The notes under the pieces were generated by a model. The model worked only from the letters and a program-made list of their open reading frames with translations, was not told the DNA's origin and made no database searches. A stretch of 64,000 nucleotides of DNA from Nitrospira sp. Lineage in GTDB: Bacteria; Nitrospirota; Nitrospiria; Nitrospirales; Nitrospiraceae. Below, piece after piece: positions 45,062 through 53,442 of the stretch. Position 1 is the first letter of the stretch. Each line of letters opens with the position of its first letter. Both the position numbers and the translations under genes were made by a program. Where the stretch lies: the NCBI GenBank assembly GCA_005116955.1, contig SWDI01000001.1, positions 479,508-543,507 on the forward strand, written 5' to 3'.

Positions 45062-45087
45062 GATACCGTATCTATCGATACAGATAC
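45062..45087. promoter_or_regulatory. Cluster of GATAC/GTATC boxes upstream of hemL
   Basis: Within 26 bases lie GATAC (45062-45066), GTATC (45068-45072), GATAC (45077-45081) and GATAC (45083-45087). A second group is just downstream of hemL: GTATC 43598-43602, GTATC 43618-43622 and GATAC 43629-43633. Such direct and inverted pentamers could be an operator; no regulator is known. Confidence 0.3.
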
Positions 45088-45211
45088 AGCAATAGGCTCT
45101 GAGAATCGAATGGAAGCTCAAGTTCTCGCTTGTTTTCGTTCTGGTTTCCGTTTTGGTGTGACGGCGCGATTCTTGCTGGAATATGCGGTTAGTCAGAAAA
45201 GCGAGACGAAT

Positions 45212-45487
45212 ATGCAAGTCATCTGCTCATGGTGCCGCGAGGAAGGTCGGGTGGGATTCATCGGAGAAAAGGCTCCCCTTGGAGACTGCCGAGAGACGCA
45301 TAGTATCTGCCTTGAGCATCTGCAGGTGGTGCGAGCCCGATGGACCACCTGTCAACGGAGCACAGGTCTCCCTGGCGCATCCATCGACATGCCGAAGGAG
45401 CATCCTTCCCATATTCGGTGGGCGGTGCGATCGGTCGTGCGGCTATGTGTTGGCTTAAGGGGCTTGGCTCAAAAGACTCGCGGATAG
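45212..45487 (+). CDS. Small Cys-containing protein of unknown function
   Basis: A 91-residue frame from ATG 45212. The start 'MQVICSWCREEGRVGFIGEK' holds a CxxC pair, with 'THSICLEHL' supplying another Cys/His group, consistent with a small zinc-binding domain. The C-terminal half is less convincing and may be read-through. The frame is open to 45110. Confidence 0.45.
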   Translation: MQVICSWCREEGRVGFIGEKAPLGDCRETHSICLEHLQVVRARWTTCQRSTGLPGASIDMPKEHPSHIRWAVRSVVRLCVGLRGLAQKTRG

Positions 45488-45532
45488 TTTCTTCTCACCA
45501 GTGTGGTCTACCCCAGCTCGTCGTCGAACGTG

Positions 45533-46081
45533 TTACTTTTTAGACCGCTTCGGCGCACGTTTGAGGCTGGGTTTCCTCTTGGGTGTTGTTGACTCGGTAG
45601 GGGAGAACTCTTTCAAGTGCCAGTGTGTCCGTTTCGATTTGTTCTGTTCCGTCACTGCCAAACACACATGGAATGGGGCGCGCCGACCTTCGGCCGTTTG
45701 TCCCTTGCTCCAGGCTTCGCCAGCGTCGCTGAGGATTTCCAGTAGCGTTTCGTACTCTTCTTCATCCTCGGGAAGCACCGCGTCGGCATCGTGAATGAGC
45801 AAGATATACCCTTTAGCGGGAAGCCATTCGAAATCGGCCAGACACTCCTCCAATGCGTCCCAGTTGTGTCCAAAGTAATCCGGGAAATCCAGTGCTCGTG
45901 CAAACTCACCGAAGAGAGTCGATGGAGTTCGGCATTTCTTTCCCTGGATGGTACGCACGGCAAAGCCTGGCGGTGTTTTCACCAGGGCCGAGGCTGAGGT
46001 CCCTTGAGGGACGACGAGAAGAGCCGACCAGGGAGGTGTGGCATTGCAAAGATGAGTGTGTAAAGTAGGGGTTCCCGCCAT
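45533..46081 (-). CDS. Barstar-family ribonuclease inhibitor
   Basis: A 182-residue protein with a barstar domain at about 55-120: 'TPSTLFGEFARALDFPDYFG' and 'NWDALEECLADFEWLP', the helix that plugs the barnase active site, then 'YILLIHDADAVLPEDEEEYE'. The N-terminal part and a Lys/Arg-rich tail are extra to the family. It lies 27 bases downstream of the barnase-type gene on the same strand and should protect the cytoplasm from that enzyme before export. Confidence 0.88.
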   Translation of the reverse strand: MAGTPTLHTHLCNATPPWSALLVVPQGTSASALVKTPPGFAVRTIQGKKCRTPSTLFGEFARALDFPDYFGHNWDALEECLADFEWLPAKGYILLIHDADAVLPEDEEEYETLLEILSDAGEAWSKGQTAEGRRAPFHVCLAVTEQNKSKRTHWHLKEFSPTESTTPKRKPSLKRAPKRSKK

Positions 46082-46108
46082 GGATCTCTCTGTCGGTTTG
46101 GACGTTCG

Positions 46109-46540
46109 TCAGTTCAGCGGAACAAAGGTTCGGTAGTGATCTCCGGTGTAATAGGCTTTCCCGGTTCGCCGCTCGATGACGATGCGCTCGGCATCGCGAC
46201 CGCGGCCTCGTCTCTTGGGATTCACATCATACTCCCGATAGGAGCCTCGTGGAAGACGTCGTTCTCGATTTTGGAAGTCACGCCCTCCGACGTAGCCTGG
46301 TAGCGGCATCCCGTCTCGCTTCTTGAGCTGTGTGAGCAGATCATAGACCTTCTGGGGAGGTGTGGTGAGCGAGGACGGGTGCTCGATGTGACTCGGCACG
46401 CTGAGGATGGGGTTAGTAGTCAGAAGTTCGTCGGTGAGGTCGGCAGCGGCGATTGAGACCGAGGACACCAGATTGATCGTGCACAGCAGGCTGAGAAGAA
46501 GACCGATGAGCCGAACTTGTCTCCATCGAGGGGTGCACAC
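46109..46540 (-). CDS. Secreted barnase-type ribonuclease (N1/T1 family)
   Basis: A 143-residue protein with a signal peptide (about 1-32, 'LIGLLLSLLCTINLVSSVSI') and a microbial ribonuclease domain (about 62-143). The catalytic residues of barnase have clear counterparts: general base E103 in 'GSYREYDV', R119 in 'DAERIVIE' and general acid H135 in 'GDHYRTFVPL', which closely follows barnase's 'DHYQTF'. It would cleave RNA after guanine outside the cytoplasm. The downstream barstar-family gene is its probable immunity partner. Confidence 0.88.
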   Translation of the reverse strand: MCTPRWRQVRLIGLLLSLLCTINLVSSVSIAAADLTDELLTTNPILSVPSHIEHPSSLTTPPQKVYDLLTQLKKRDGMPLPGYVGGRDFQNRERRLPRGSYREYDVNPKRRGRGRDAERIVIERRTGKAYYTGDHYRTFVPLN

Positions 46541-46743
46541 AGGCTCTTCTTCCTAGGCAAGATGGTGAACGGAAGCTCGACCGTAGCATTCTCTTTTCAA
46601 GAAGGTCAAACAGGGCAAGAGCCATCATCTCGTTACCTGGATGTCTCTCGTCCCGTTTGCTAGAATGAGGCGGTGGAAGTGTACCTCTCAAGAAAGAGGG
46701 ATGTGATATATGTTCTTGGGTCATCGTGTGAAACCTGTCCGCT

Positions 46744-47334
46744 GTGTGTGAGATCCATCCGGTTAGACGCGTGTATTCTTTACCCAAGCGCCTCATCCAC
46801 TCCCTGGTTGCTCTGGCCATCCTCGCTCTGGCCGTCCCTTCGAACGCACAACTGAGTCCGAGCGGTTCGATGCGGCGGTCTCCCGTGGAAGTCGTGAAGC
46901 GGTATGTGCACTTGGACCAAAAGGGGGCTCGTTTAGACGCGCCGTCCTTCGACACCGTGATCCCCTATATTGATTGGAAAGAAGAGCCGGCATGGGGCCG
47001 TGTCGTCATCATCCAGGAAACAACCATCCCGGAGGACTATCGAAAATGGGAGATTCTCAACAATCTGGAAGTGATCATTCCGGTCACCTTTCACGTGCGC
47101 GGGGCGGTCTACCTAGAAACCGCCATCTTCGTTCCTGAGGACACGACGGAAGAGGTTCGTTTTCACGTGAAGGTGGTGGGGAACTACTGGCGCATCATTG
47201 CGCCGGTCATCCCTCCTCACGTTGGACTAAAACGGATGGTGAGCTTCGCACGAGAGGCGGAAGCCCATGAACAGGATAAAACACAGCGGATCGTGCTCGC
47301 TGCCCTCATTGACTCATTGCGAAAGGCGAAGTAA
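46744..47334 (+). CDS. Secreted protein of unknown function
   Basis: The product has a signal peptide ('LIHSLVALAILALAVPSNAQ') and about 155 mature residues without recognised domain, predicted mostly beta ('VIIPVTFHVRGAVYLETAIF', 'VRFHVKVVGNYWRIIAPV'). GTG 46744 is the first start; GTG 46771 would give a cleaner signal sequence. It overlaps the next gene by one base, and the whole run to 51069 is tightly packed, so it is probably part of that operon. Confidence 0.7.
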   Translation: MCEIHPVRRVYSLPKRLIHSLVALAILALAVPSNAQLSPSGSMRRSPVEVVKRYVHLDQKGARLDAPSFDTVIPYIDWKEEPAWGRVVIIQETTIPEDYRKWEILNNLEVIIPVTFHVRGAVYLETAIFVPEDTTEEVRFHVKVVGNYWRIIAPVIPPHVGLKRMVSFAREAEAHEQDKTQRIVLAALIDSLRKAK

Positions 47335-47981
47335 TGGCTAAGACCCCGGTGGATTTGATGATTTTTGATTTGGACGGTACACTGATTGAGTCGAAGTGGG
47401 ATATTGCGCAATCCGTCAACTTGACCCTTGCTGAGCTGGAATTACCCGAACGCCCCATTGAAGAAATTTTCGGTTTTGTCGGCGATGGCGTCAAGCGGTT
47501 GCTGCGTCTAGCAGTCGGGGAGGGAAATCAAACCAGATTCGAAGAAGCACTCAAAATTTTTCGAGGCCATTATCTTGAACATTGTCTTGACCGGACCAGC
47601 TTCTATCCAGGTATTGAACCGATGCTGCAACATTTTTCCCACAAAGACAAAGTGATTGCGACCAACAAGTCGATCGAATACACCCGTGTGATCCTGAATG
47701 GGTTAGGTCCGCAGCATTTCCTGTACATGGTCGGTGGGGACAACGGGTTTGGGCTCAAACCGGAACCAGGGATGTTATTGCACATCATGGAAAAAATCGG
47801 TGCGCCGAAAGAGCGGACGATCCTTGTTGGGGACAGCACGAATGATATCAACGGAGGACATAACGCCGGCATTCGTGTGTGTGCCGTTGGGTATGGCATG
47901 GGGAATCGAGAGAAGATGGCAGCCTGTCAGCCCGATTGGTTCATCGAAAAGCCAGAACAACTCATGGAGATTTTCATATGA
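47334..47981 (+). CDS. HAD-family hydrolase, phosphoglycolate phosphatase-like
   Basis: A 215-residue HAD phosphatase. Motif I is 'MIFDLDGTLIESKWD' (nucleophile D12, acid D14), motif II/III includes 'VIATNKSIEYT' and Lys in 'GFGLKPEPGML', and motif IV is 'ILVGDSTNDINGG'. The helical cap after motif I is the Gph type. Substrate may be 2-phosphoglycolate or another small phosphate ester. It is coupled to genes on both sides (1-base and 4-base overlaps). Confidence 0.9.
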   Translation: MAKTPVDLMIFDLDGTLIESKWDIAQSVNLTLAELELPERPIEEIFGFVGDGVKRLLRLAVGEGNQTRFEEALKIFRGHYLEHCLDRTSFYPGIEPMLQHFSHKDKVIATNKSIEYTRVILNGLGPQHFLYMVGGDNGFGLKPEPGMLLHIMEKIGAPKERTILVGDSTNDINGGHNAGIRVCAVGYGMGNREKMAACQPDWFIEKPEQLMEIFI

Positions 47982-49600
47982 CCTATCGTGAGCAGGAACG
48001 ATTGAACCTGGGCTGCAGGAGGTTCTCGGGGGCGAGTGGTCGTTCAATTATTGGAGCCTGTGTCTTCATCATCTTCGGTCTTCCCTCGATCTTTAACCCG
48101 GCGTACGCTGCCACGCCGAGTCTCGCCGAACGGGTGATCGAGCATCGGCTGGGCAATGGGCTGACCGTGCTCATGGTCGAACGACATCAGACGCCTGTCG
48201 TCTCCATCAACATCACCTTCGCGGTGGGTGGGATGGATGAGCAGGTCGGCCAAACTGGACTCGCGCATCTCTATGAGCATATGGCCTTTAAAGGCACGCG
48301 TGTGGTCGGCACGACAAGCTATGAGCACGAACAACCGATTTTGGACGAACTCGCGCGAGTCGGAACCGAGCTCGACCAACGTCAGCGTGATCTGGCCACG
48401 AAAGGGAGTGGTGCAACGGCTGAAGAGCGTGCCGCGATTGAATCGCTCCAGAATCGCCTCGTTGAGCTACAGACGCAGGCCTCGCGCTACGTGGTCGGGA
48501 ATGAAATGGCGTTGTTGTATCAGCGGCATGGTGGTGTTGGACTGAATGCATCGACGGGCAAGGATGTGACGCGGTATATGATTAGTCTGCCGTCTAATCG
48601 GTTGCCCTTATGGGCGGCGATTGAATCAGACCGAATGGCCAACCCTGTGTTGCGCGAGTTCTATAAAGAACGCGGTGTCGTGATGGAAGAACGGCGTCTG
48701 CGGAACGAAGACAGTCCGAACGGGCTTTTGTTTGAGACCTTCACGTCGGCCGCGTTTCGCGCTCATGGCTATGGGGTTCCAACCATCGGATGGGGATCGG
48801 ATATCCTATCGTTGACACCCGCCGCCACGGAAGCTTTCTTCAAAACCCACTATGGCCCCAATCGTGCCACGATCGCGTTGGTCGGTGATATCAATCCACA
48901 AGACACCATCGCGTTGATCGAGCAGACGTTCGGGAAAATTCCTGCCGCACCGCCGGCGCCGCCTTTGGTGACGATCGAACCGGAGCAGCGAGGCGAGCGG
49001 CGAGTTGAGGTGGAGTTTGATGCCGAGCCGGCTATCGTGATTGGGTACCACAAGCCAACCTTGGGGGATTCAGATGACGATGTGTTTGACGTGATCGACG
49101 CGGTACTGAGCGATGGACTGACGTCTCGCTTGCATCACAAGCTGGTACGGGAGAAGCGATTGGCCGTCTCAGTCGGGTCGGATGCCAGTCATCCGGGAGT
49201 GCGAGCGCCGAATCTCTTCGTCGTCACAGCGACTCCCTTAGCCCCTCATACGACAGCGGAAGTCGAAGCCGCCATCTATGAGGAGTTGGAACGGTTGAAG
49301 CGGGAGCCGGTTTCCTCTCAAGAACTGGAAAAGGTGCTCAACAATCTGGATGCCGATCTCGTCCGAGGCCTACGATCGAATGGTGGCCTGGCTGCTCAAC
49401 TATCCTTATATCAGGCGGTGGCAGGCGGCTGGCGCTACATCCTGACCTCACGTGACAAGGTTGCCAAGGTCACGGCGACTGATGTGCAGCGAGTGGCGAC
49501 GCAGTACTTTACAAAATCAAACCGTACCGTGGCGGTCTTGGTGAAGAAACATACCGAGAAGACCGTTGCCGCAGTACCAGCCGGTGAGGTGAGGCCATGA
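47978..49600 (+). CDS. M16-family zinc peptidase, catalytic
   Basis: A 540-residue secreted peptidase starting at ATG 47978 (ATGA overlap with the phosphatase gene); codons upstream to 47879 lie inside that gene. A signal peptide/anchor (about 22-44) is followed by the M16 domain with the inverted zinc motif HLYEH (97-101), the downstream Glu ligand region, and the second M16 domain. An unusual insertion (about 110-160, 'ELDQRQRDLATKGSGATAEE') is coiled-coil-like. It should work with the inactive M16 protein encoded next. Confidence 0.92.
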   Translation: MTYREQERLNLGCRRFSGASGRSIIGACVFIIFGLPSIFNPAYAATPSLAERVIEHRLGNGLTVLMVERHQTPVVSINITFAVGGMDEQVGQTGLAHLYEHMAFKGTRVVGTTSYEHEQPILDELARVGTELDQRQRDLATKGSGATAEERAAIESLQNRLVELQTQASRYVVGNEMALLYQRHGGVGLNASTGKDVTRYMISLPSNRLPLWAAIESDRMANPVLREFYKERGVVMEERRLRNEDSPNGLLFETFTSAAFRAHGYGVPTIGWGSDILSLTPAATEAFFKTHYGPNRATIALVGDINPQDTIALIEQTFGKIPAAPPAPPLVTIEPEQRGERRVEVEFDAEPAIVIGYHKPTLGDSDDDVFDVIDAVLSDGLTSRLHHKLVREKRLAVSVGSDASHPGVRAPNLFVVTATPLAPHTTAEVEAAIYEELERLKREPVSSQELEKVLNNLDADLVRGLRSNGGLAAQLSLYQAVAGGWRYILTSRDKVAKVTATDVQRVATQYFTKSNRTVAVLVKKHTEKTVAAVPAGEVRP

Positions 49601-51069
49601 AGCAGGTGAGGGGTAAGGGGTTAGGGGTGAGGGAAAGTGGAATCGCTGGCTTGGTTGGCATGGCCATGCTGCTGACGTCAGTCACCACGGTGTATGCGGG
49701 GGACCTCTCACTCGGTGATCCCAGGACCATGGCGTTTAAGCCGGTAGAATTTTCACCACCGGAGCCTGAGCGGGTTGTGCTGGACAACGGTATGGTTCTC
49801 TATCTGTTGGAAGACCATGAATTACCCTTGGTGTCGATCACGGCGACGATGCGTACAGGGAGTTGGCTAGACCCAACCGATAAGATCGGACTCGCTGGTA
49901 TGACTGGGGCGGTGATGCGGACCGGTGGCGGTGGCGGTCTTTCCGCAGAGCAGGTTGATGCTGAGCTGGAGCAATTCGCGGCTGATGTGAGTATCGGGAT
50001 CGGACGGCAATCAGGGTCGGCGTCTCTCGATGTTCTCAGCAAAGATGTGAATCGAGGGTTGGAGATCTTCGCCGGGCTCATTCGGACCCCGGCCTTCGAT
50101 CCTGCCCGTGTCGAATTAGTCAAGCTGCAGGCTATTGAGGGGATCCGCCGCCGTCAGGATAATCCCGGTTCCATCGTCGGCCGTGAATTCGCCAAGATGC
50201 TCTATGGAGCTGCTCATCCGAGTGCCCGAGAGAGCTCGCTGGATTCGGTCACACGCATCACGAGGGACGATCTCGTCACCTTCCATCACAACACGATTCA
50301 CCCGAACGGGATGATCCTCGGTGTGACCGGTGATTTTAAGAGAGATGAGATGGTGGCCTCTCTACGCACAGTATTCGGAAATTGGGAAAAAGGAACGGTG
50401 CCGGAGCTGAGGATCGTCGATGTCCCTGAGGCGGAGCTGTCCAGGCCGGTTGTCCGGTTCGTCGGTAAAGAGACCTCGCAGACCCATCTCCGGGTGGGAC
50501 ATCTTTCGATCAAGGAGAATGATCCCGAATACGTGGCGTTGGCCATCGCGAACGATATTTTGGGCGGGAGTTCGTTTCGCAGCCGCCTCTTCAACGATGT
50601 GCGGACGAAACGGGGGCTGGCCTATTCCGTCGGGAGCCGTCTCAATACGGGGATGCATGACCAAGGTGTCTGGCTGATGCGGGCGGAAACCAAGTTGACC
50701 TCCACACAGGAAGTGATCGAGCGGTTCGTGGCGAATATCCAACGAATACGCGCCGAGCCGGTGACCGACGCGGAGCTTGCGGAGGCAAAAGAAGCGTATG
50801 TGAATTCGTTCGTGTTTTCCTTTGCCAGCCCTTCGGCGATCGTTAGCCGGTTGGTCGAGTTGGAGTATGATGGATTGCCGAAGGACTTTCTGCAACAACT
50901 GCGCACCAAGGTCGTGCGACTGACCAAGGAAGACGTCTTGGCGGCGGCCAAGAAACATTTGCGCCCGGATCGATTGAAGATCGTGGCCGTTGGATCAGGC
51001 GAGGCCTTACCGAAGGCCCTTTCGATGTTTGGAGAGGTGAAAGAAATCAAACTCAGTCCGGAAGGGTGA
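49597..51069 (+). CDS. M16-family peptidase-like protein without zinc site
   Basis: A 490-residue M16 homologue that lacks HxxEH: the corresponding place reads 'LAGMTGAVMRTGG'. It keeps the R/Y substrate-binding motif of the second domain ('RSRLFNDVRTKRGLAYSVGS'). It is the expected non-catalytic partner of the preceding gene, as in other bacterial M16A/B pairs. The N-terminus is odd: the first 12 codons come from a G-rich repeat-like sequence (gaggggtaaggggttagggg, from about 49606), so the original start may have been replaced. A signal peptide follows ('AGLVGMAMLLTSVTTVYAG'). Confidence 0.9.
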   Translation: MKQVRGKGLGVRESGIAGLVGMAMLLTSVTTVYAGDLSLGDPRTMAFKPVEFSPPEPERVVLDNGMVLYLLEDHELPLVSITATMRTGSWLDPTDKIGLAGMTGAVMRTGGGGGLSAEQVDAELEQFAADVSIGIGRQSGSASLDVLSKDVNRGLEIFAGLIRTPAFDPARVELVKLQAIEGIRRRQDNPGSIVGREFAKMLYGAAHPSARESSLDSVTRITRDDLVTFHHNTIHPNGMILGVTGDFKRDEMVASLRTVFGNWEKGTVPELRIVDVPEAELSRPVVRFVGKETSQTHLRVGHLSIKENDPEYVALAIANDILGGSSFRSRLFNDVRTKRGLAYSVGSRLNTGMHDQGVWLMRAETKLTSTQEVIERFVANIQRIRAEPVTDAELAEAKEAYVNSFVFSFASPSAIVSRLVELEYDGLPKDFLQQLRTKVVRLTKEDVLAAAKKHLRPDRLKIVAVGSGEALPKALSMFGEVKEIKLSPEG

Positions 51070-51080
51070 TGAGGGGGATC

Positions 51081-51278
51081 GCGTGGCGGACGAAGCGCGC
51101 ATTTCGGTGCCATCATCATGCGTCAAATATGGATGGCAGTCGAGATCGTCGCCGGCACGGCCGCACGCTCCTCTGGGGCTGCGGCCTGGGGCCGCAATGC
51201 CGTCGCGTGCTGGGCGTTTTGCTCTCGAGAGCGAGTTGCGCGATGACGGTATCTCAACGCGCGCTTCGTCCGCCACGC
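51081..51278. repeat. 198-bp element bounded by perfect 20-bp inverted repeats
   Basis: The sequence 51081-51100 (gcgtggcggacgaagcgcgc) is the exact reverse complement of 51259-51278. Similarity of the arms extends inward imperfectly. The centre is very G+C-rich with its own palindromic core (gcggcctggggccgc, about 51181-51195). It contains no gene. It fits a MITE-like element or a large RNA hairpin between the M16 gene and the next start. Confidence 0.75.
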
Positions 51279-51319
51279 ATAGGGTAAGGGAGAAAGAATT
51301 CACCGCTAAGAGTTAATTC

Positions 51320-52162
51320 ATGCCCCTTGAAGACGACTTTTGCGACATCCTGAAAAAAGCACGCACCGGACAAGGGTTGTCGGTCGGCGATGTCGCGCGA
51401 ATGACGGGGCTACCTGGTGGTGATATCACTGCGCTGGAACGTGGCGATCAGCCGCGAGACCGTGCGGAGGTGCGCGCACTGGCTACGGCCTTGGGCCTAC
51501 GGGCTGAGCCGTTAGAGCAAATCGCCATTGATAAGTGGGAGCCGGTTGCTCAACGGACACCGCCCTGGGTAGAGATGGTTCAGGGCTCCATCAGTGGGTA
51601 TGGCGTGCAAGGGTATATCGTGCATGATGAAGGTCAAGCGTTGTTGGTGGATACGGCTTATAACGCCCATGCGATGCTCGATGTACTTCGACGACTGGGT
51701 TTGCGCCTCGTCGGCATTTGTCTCACGCATGGCCATGCGGACCATGCGGATGGGATCGAACAGATTCTCGGCCATCGCGAAGTTCCCGTGTACCTTGGCC
51801 CAGAAGATCGAGACCTATTGAGTTGGCGACCACGGACGGATGTGCTCGTTGTACCGATCGATGGATTGTCGATCAGCGTCGGACGCCGCACGGTGTATTG
51901 TGTGACGACACCGGGCCATACACCTGGCGGCATCTGTTATCGGCTGGATGACGAACAACTCCCGGTCTGTTTCGTTGGGGATACCCTCTTTGCCGGATCA
52001 ATTGGTCGGTCCAATCCCAAGGAGCTGTATCCGGCTCATATCGATTCGGTTCGCAACCGTCTGCTGACGCTCTCTCCTGACTATCGCCTCCTGCCAGGCC
52101 ATGGACCTGCCACCACCGTTGAGGAAGAACTCGATCACAATCCGTTTGCGACGATTCAGTAG
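51320..52162 (+). CDS. HTH-XRE/metallo-beta-lactamase-fold fusion protein
   Basis: A 280-residue fusion. Residues 5-62 form an XRE helix-turn-helix ('ILKKARTGQGLSVGDVARMT', 'LPGGDITALERGD'). Residues 85-280 form a glyoxalase II-like metallo-beta-lactamase domain with 'LTHGHADHADG' (THGHADH 136-142), 'VTTPGHTPGG', 'FVGDTLFAGSIGR' and 'LLPGHGPATTVEEE'; all metal ligands are present. Likely activity is thioester or lactone hydrolysis. The DNA-binding domain on the front is unusual and suggests a protein that regulates genes in response to its substrate, or a helix-turn-helix used for packing only. Confidence 0.87.
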   Translation: MPLEDDFCDILKKARTGQGLSVGDVARMTGLPGGDITALERGDQPRDRAEVRALATALGLRAEPLEQIAIDKWEPVAQRTPPWVEMVQGSISGYGVQGYIVHDEGQALLVDTAYNAHAMLDVLRRLGLRLVGICLTHGHADHADGIEQILGHREVPVYLGPEDRDLLSWRPRTDVLVVPIDGLSISVGRRTVYCVTTPGHTPGGICYRLDDEQLPVCFVGDTLFAGSIGRSNPKELYPAHIDSVRNRLLTLSPDYRLLPGHGPATTVEEELDHNPFATIQ

Positions 52163-52173
52163 ACAGGGATGAC

Positions 52174-53154
52174 ATGGATGGATCGGGACGGCATGAACAT
52201 CGAGATCTGGAGAACACGCCTGTTCTTGATGCTAGGGAAGAGCTGGTTCCAGAGATCATCGACGCGACGGAGACAGATGATGAGGGAGAGCCGTCGTTTT
52301 TTTCGAAGTGGACATTACCGATCGTTCTCTTTCTCCTGACGGTCTTTACAACGTTGTGGGCTGGAGCGTACCAAGCCTACCACGGTCCGGCGCGTGGGCC
52401 CCTCAATTTTCTCTTGAGCGCTCCCGAGACGCTCTGGCGGGGAATCCCGTTTGCCGGTGCGCTGCTGTTTATTCTCACCACACACGAGTTGGGGCATTAT
52501 CTGTTATCCAAGATCCACCGAGTTCCCGCCTCCCTGCCGCTGTTCATTCCTGGACCGCCGCATTTCATTGGGACGTTCGGTGCCATCATTCGCATGCGTG
52601 GTCCGATTCTGAGCCGCCGTGCGCTGTTTGACATCGGCGTCGCCGGTCCCTTAGCGGGCTTCGTGGTTGCCGTGGTGGCATTGATCGTGGGACTGAATCT
52701 GTCCACAGTCGTGGATCGAACCGGCACGTTTGGATTGCAACTCGGCGAGCCGTTGCTGCTACAGTTCATGGCCTGGGTGATCATCGGGCCGCTCCCGCCG
52801 GAGGCAGACGTGGTGCTCCACCCGATCGGCTTCGCCGCTTGGTTCGGACTCTTTGTGACCTCGTTGAATCTCCTTCCGATCGGCCAGCTCGACGGTGGGC
52901 ATGTGGCTTATGCTCTGTGGGGTCGGCGCCAACGGACGCTGGCGATGGTCTTTCTCCCCATCTTATTGGTGTTGGGATTTATCGGTTGGCCTGGCTGGTT
53001 TCTCTGGGCCTTCATGGCAGGACTTTGGGGACTCGGCCATCCACCCGTCATGGATCCTCATGTACCATTGGGTCGCAACCGGACGATCGTTGGCTGGGTT
53101 GCGTTTGCGGTGTTCGTCGTCACCTTCGCCCCGGTTCCGTTTTCCTTTCATTAA
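52174..53154 (+). CDS. Site-2-protease-type membrane metalloprotease (M50)
   Basis: A 326-residue polytopic protein. An acidic cytoplasmic N-terminus of 45 residues precedes about seven membrane segments. Zinc motif HELGH (104-108) lies in the second helix, and the third ligand is the Asp in 'NLLPIGQLDGGHVAYAL'. 'IGVAGPLAGFVVA' is the conserved glycine-rich loop. No PDZ domain is visible, so it belongs to the compact group. It begins 11 bases after the HTH-MBL gene. Confidence 0.9.
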   Translation: MDGSGRHEHRDLENTPVLDAREELVPEIIDATETDDEGEPSFFSKWTLPIVLFLLTVFTTLWAGAYQAYHGPARGPLNFLLSAPETLWRGIPFAGALLFILTTHELGHYLLSKIHRVPASLPLFIPGPPHFIGTFGAIIRMRGPILSRRALFDIGVAGPLAGFVVAVVALIVGLNLSTVVDRTGTFGLQLGEPLLLQFMAWVIIGPLPPEADVVLHPIGFAAWFGLFVTSLNLLPIGQLDGGHVAYALWGRRQRTLAMVFLPILLVLGFIGWPGWFLWAFMAGLWGLGHPPVMDPHVPLGRNRTIVGWVAFAVFVVTFAPVPFSFH

Positions 53155-53317
53155 CTGGCACCTCGCCTTGCCATTCTTGCCCGCACTATTCTTCTGATTT
53201 CCTTGTTCGAATTCGTGCCTGATCCTAAAGTAGAGTACTGCGTACGGCCGATGTGCCTACATGGAATCCGTGGCATAGGAGGCAGTGTGTATGGGGCGGG
53301 CAGATAAGAACGAAAGT

Positions 53318-53339
53318 GAAAAGTAGCCTGTCCCTATTT
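53318..53339. repeat. RAYT-tail repeat, copy D (inverted)
   Basis: The sequence gaaaagtagcctgtcccta and its next bases are the reverse complement of copies A-C. No transposase residues remain next to it. It marks the left edge of the scarred region 53.2-57 kb. Confidence 0.7.
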
Positions 53340-53442
53340 CTCACGCTCTGAACAACATAGCCGAGGAGCTCCACACTCACGTGCGCCTCATGGTCATGTC
53401 GGGCCCGTAGATCATATTCCAATTAGGGGTAACTAATACGCC

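Noticed and set aside
53225-53422. 65-residue minus-strand frame upstream of the small acidic gene
   Set aside because: Runs through repeat copy D and has no recognisable end or start; probably decayed sequence, not enough to name.
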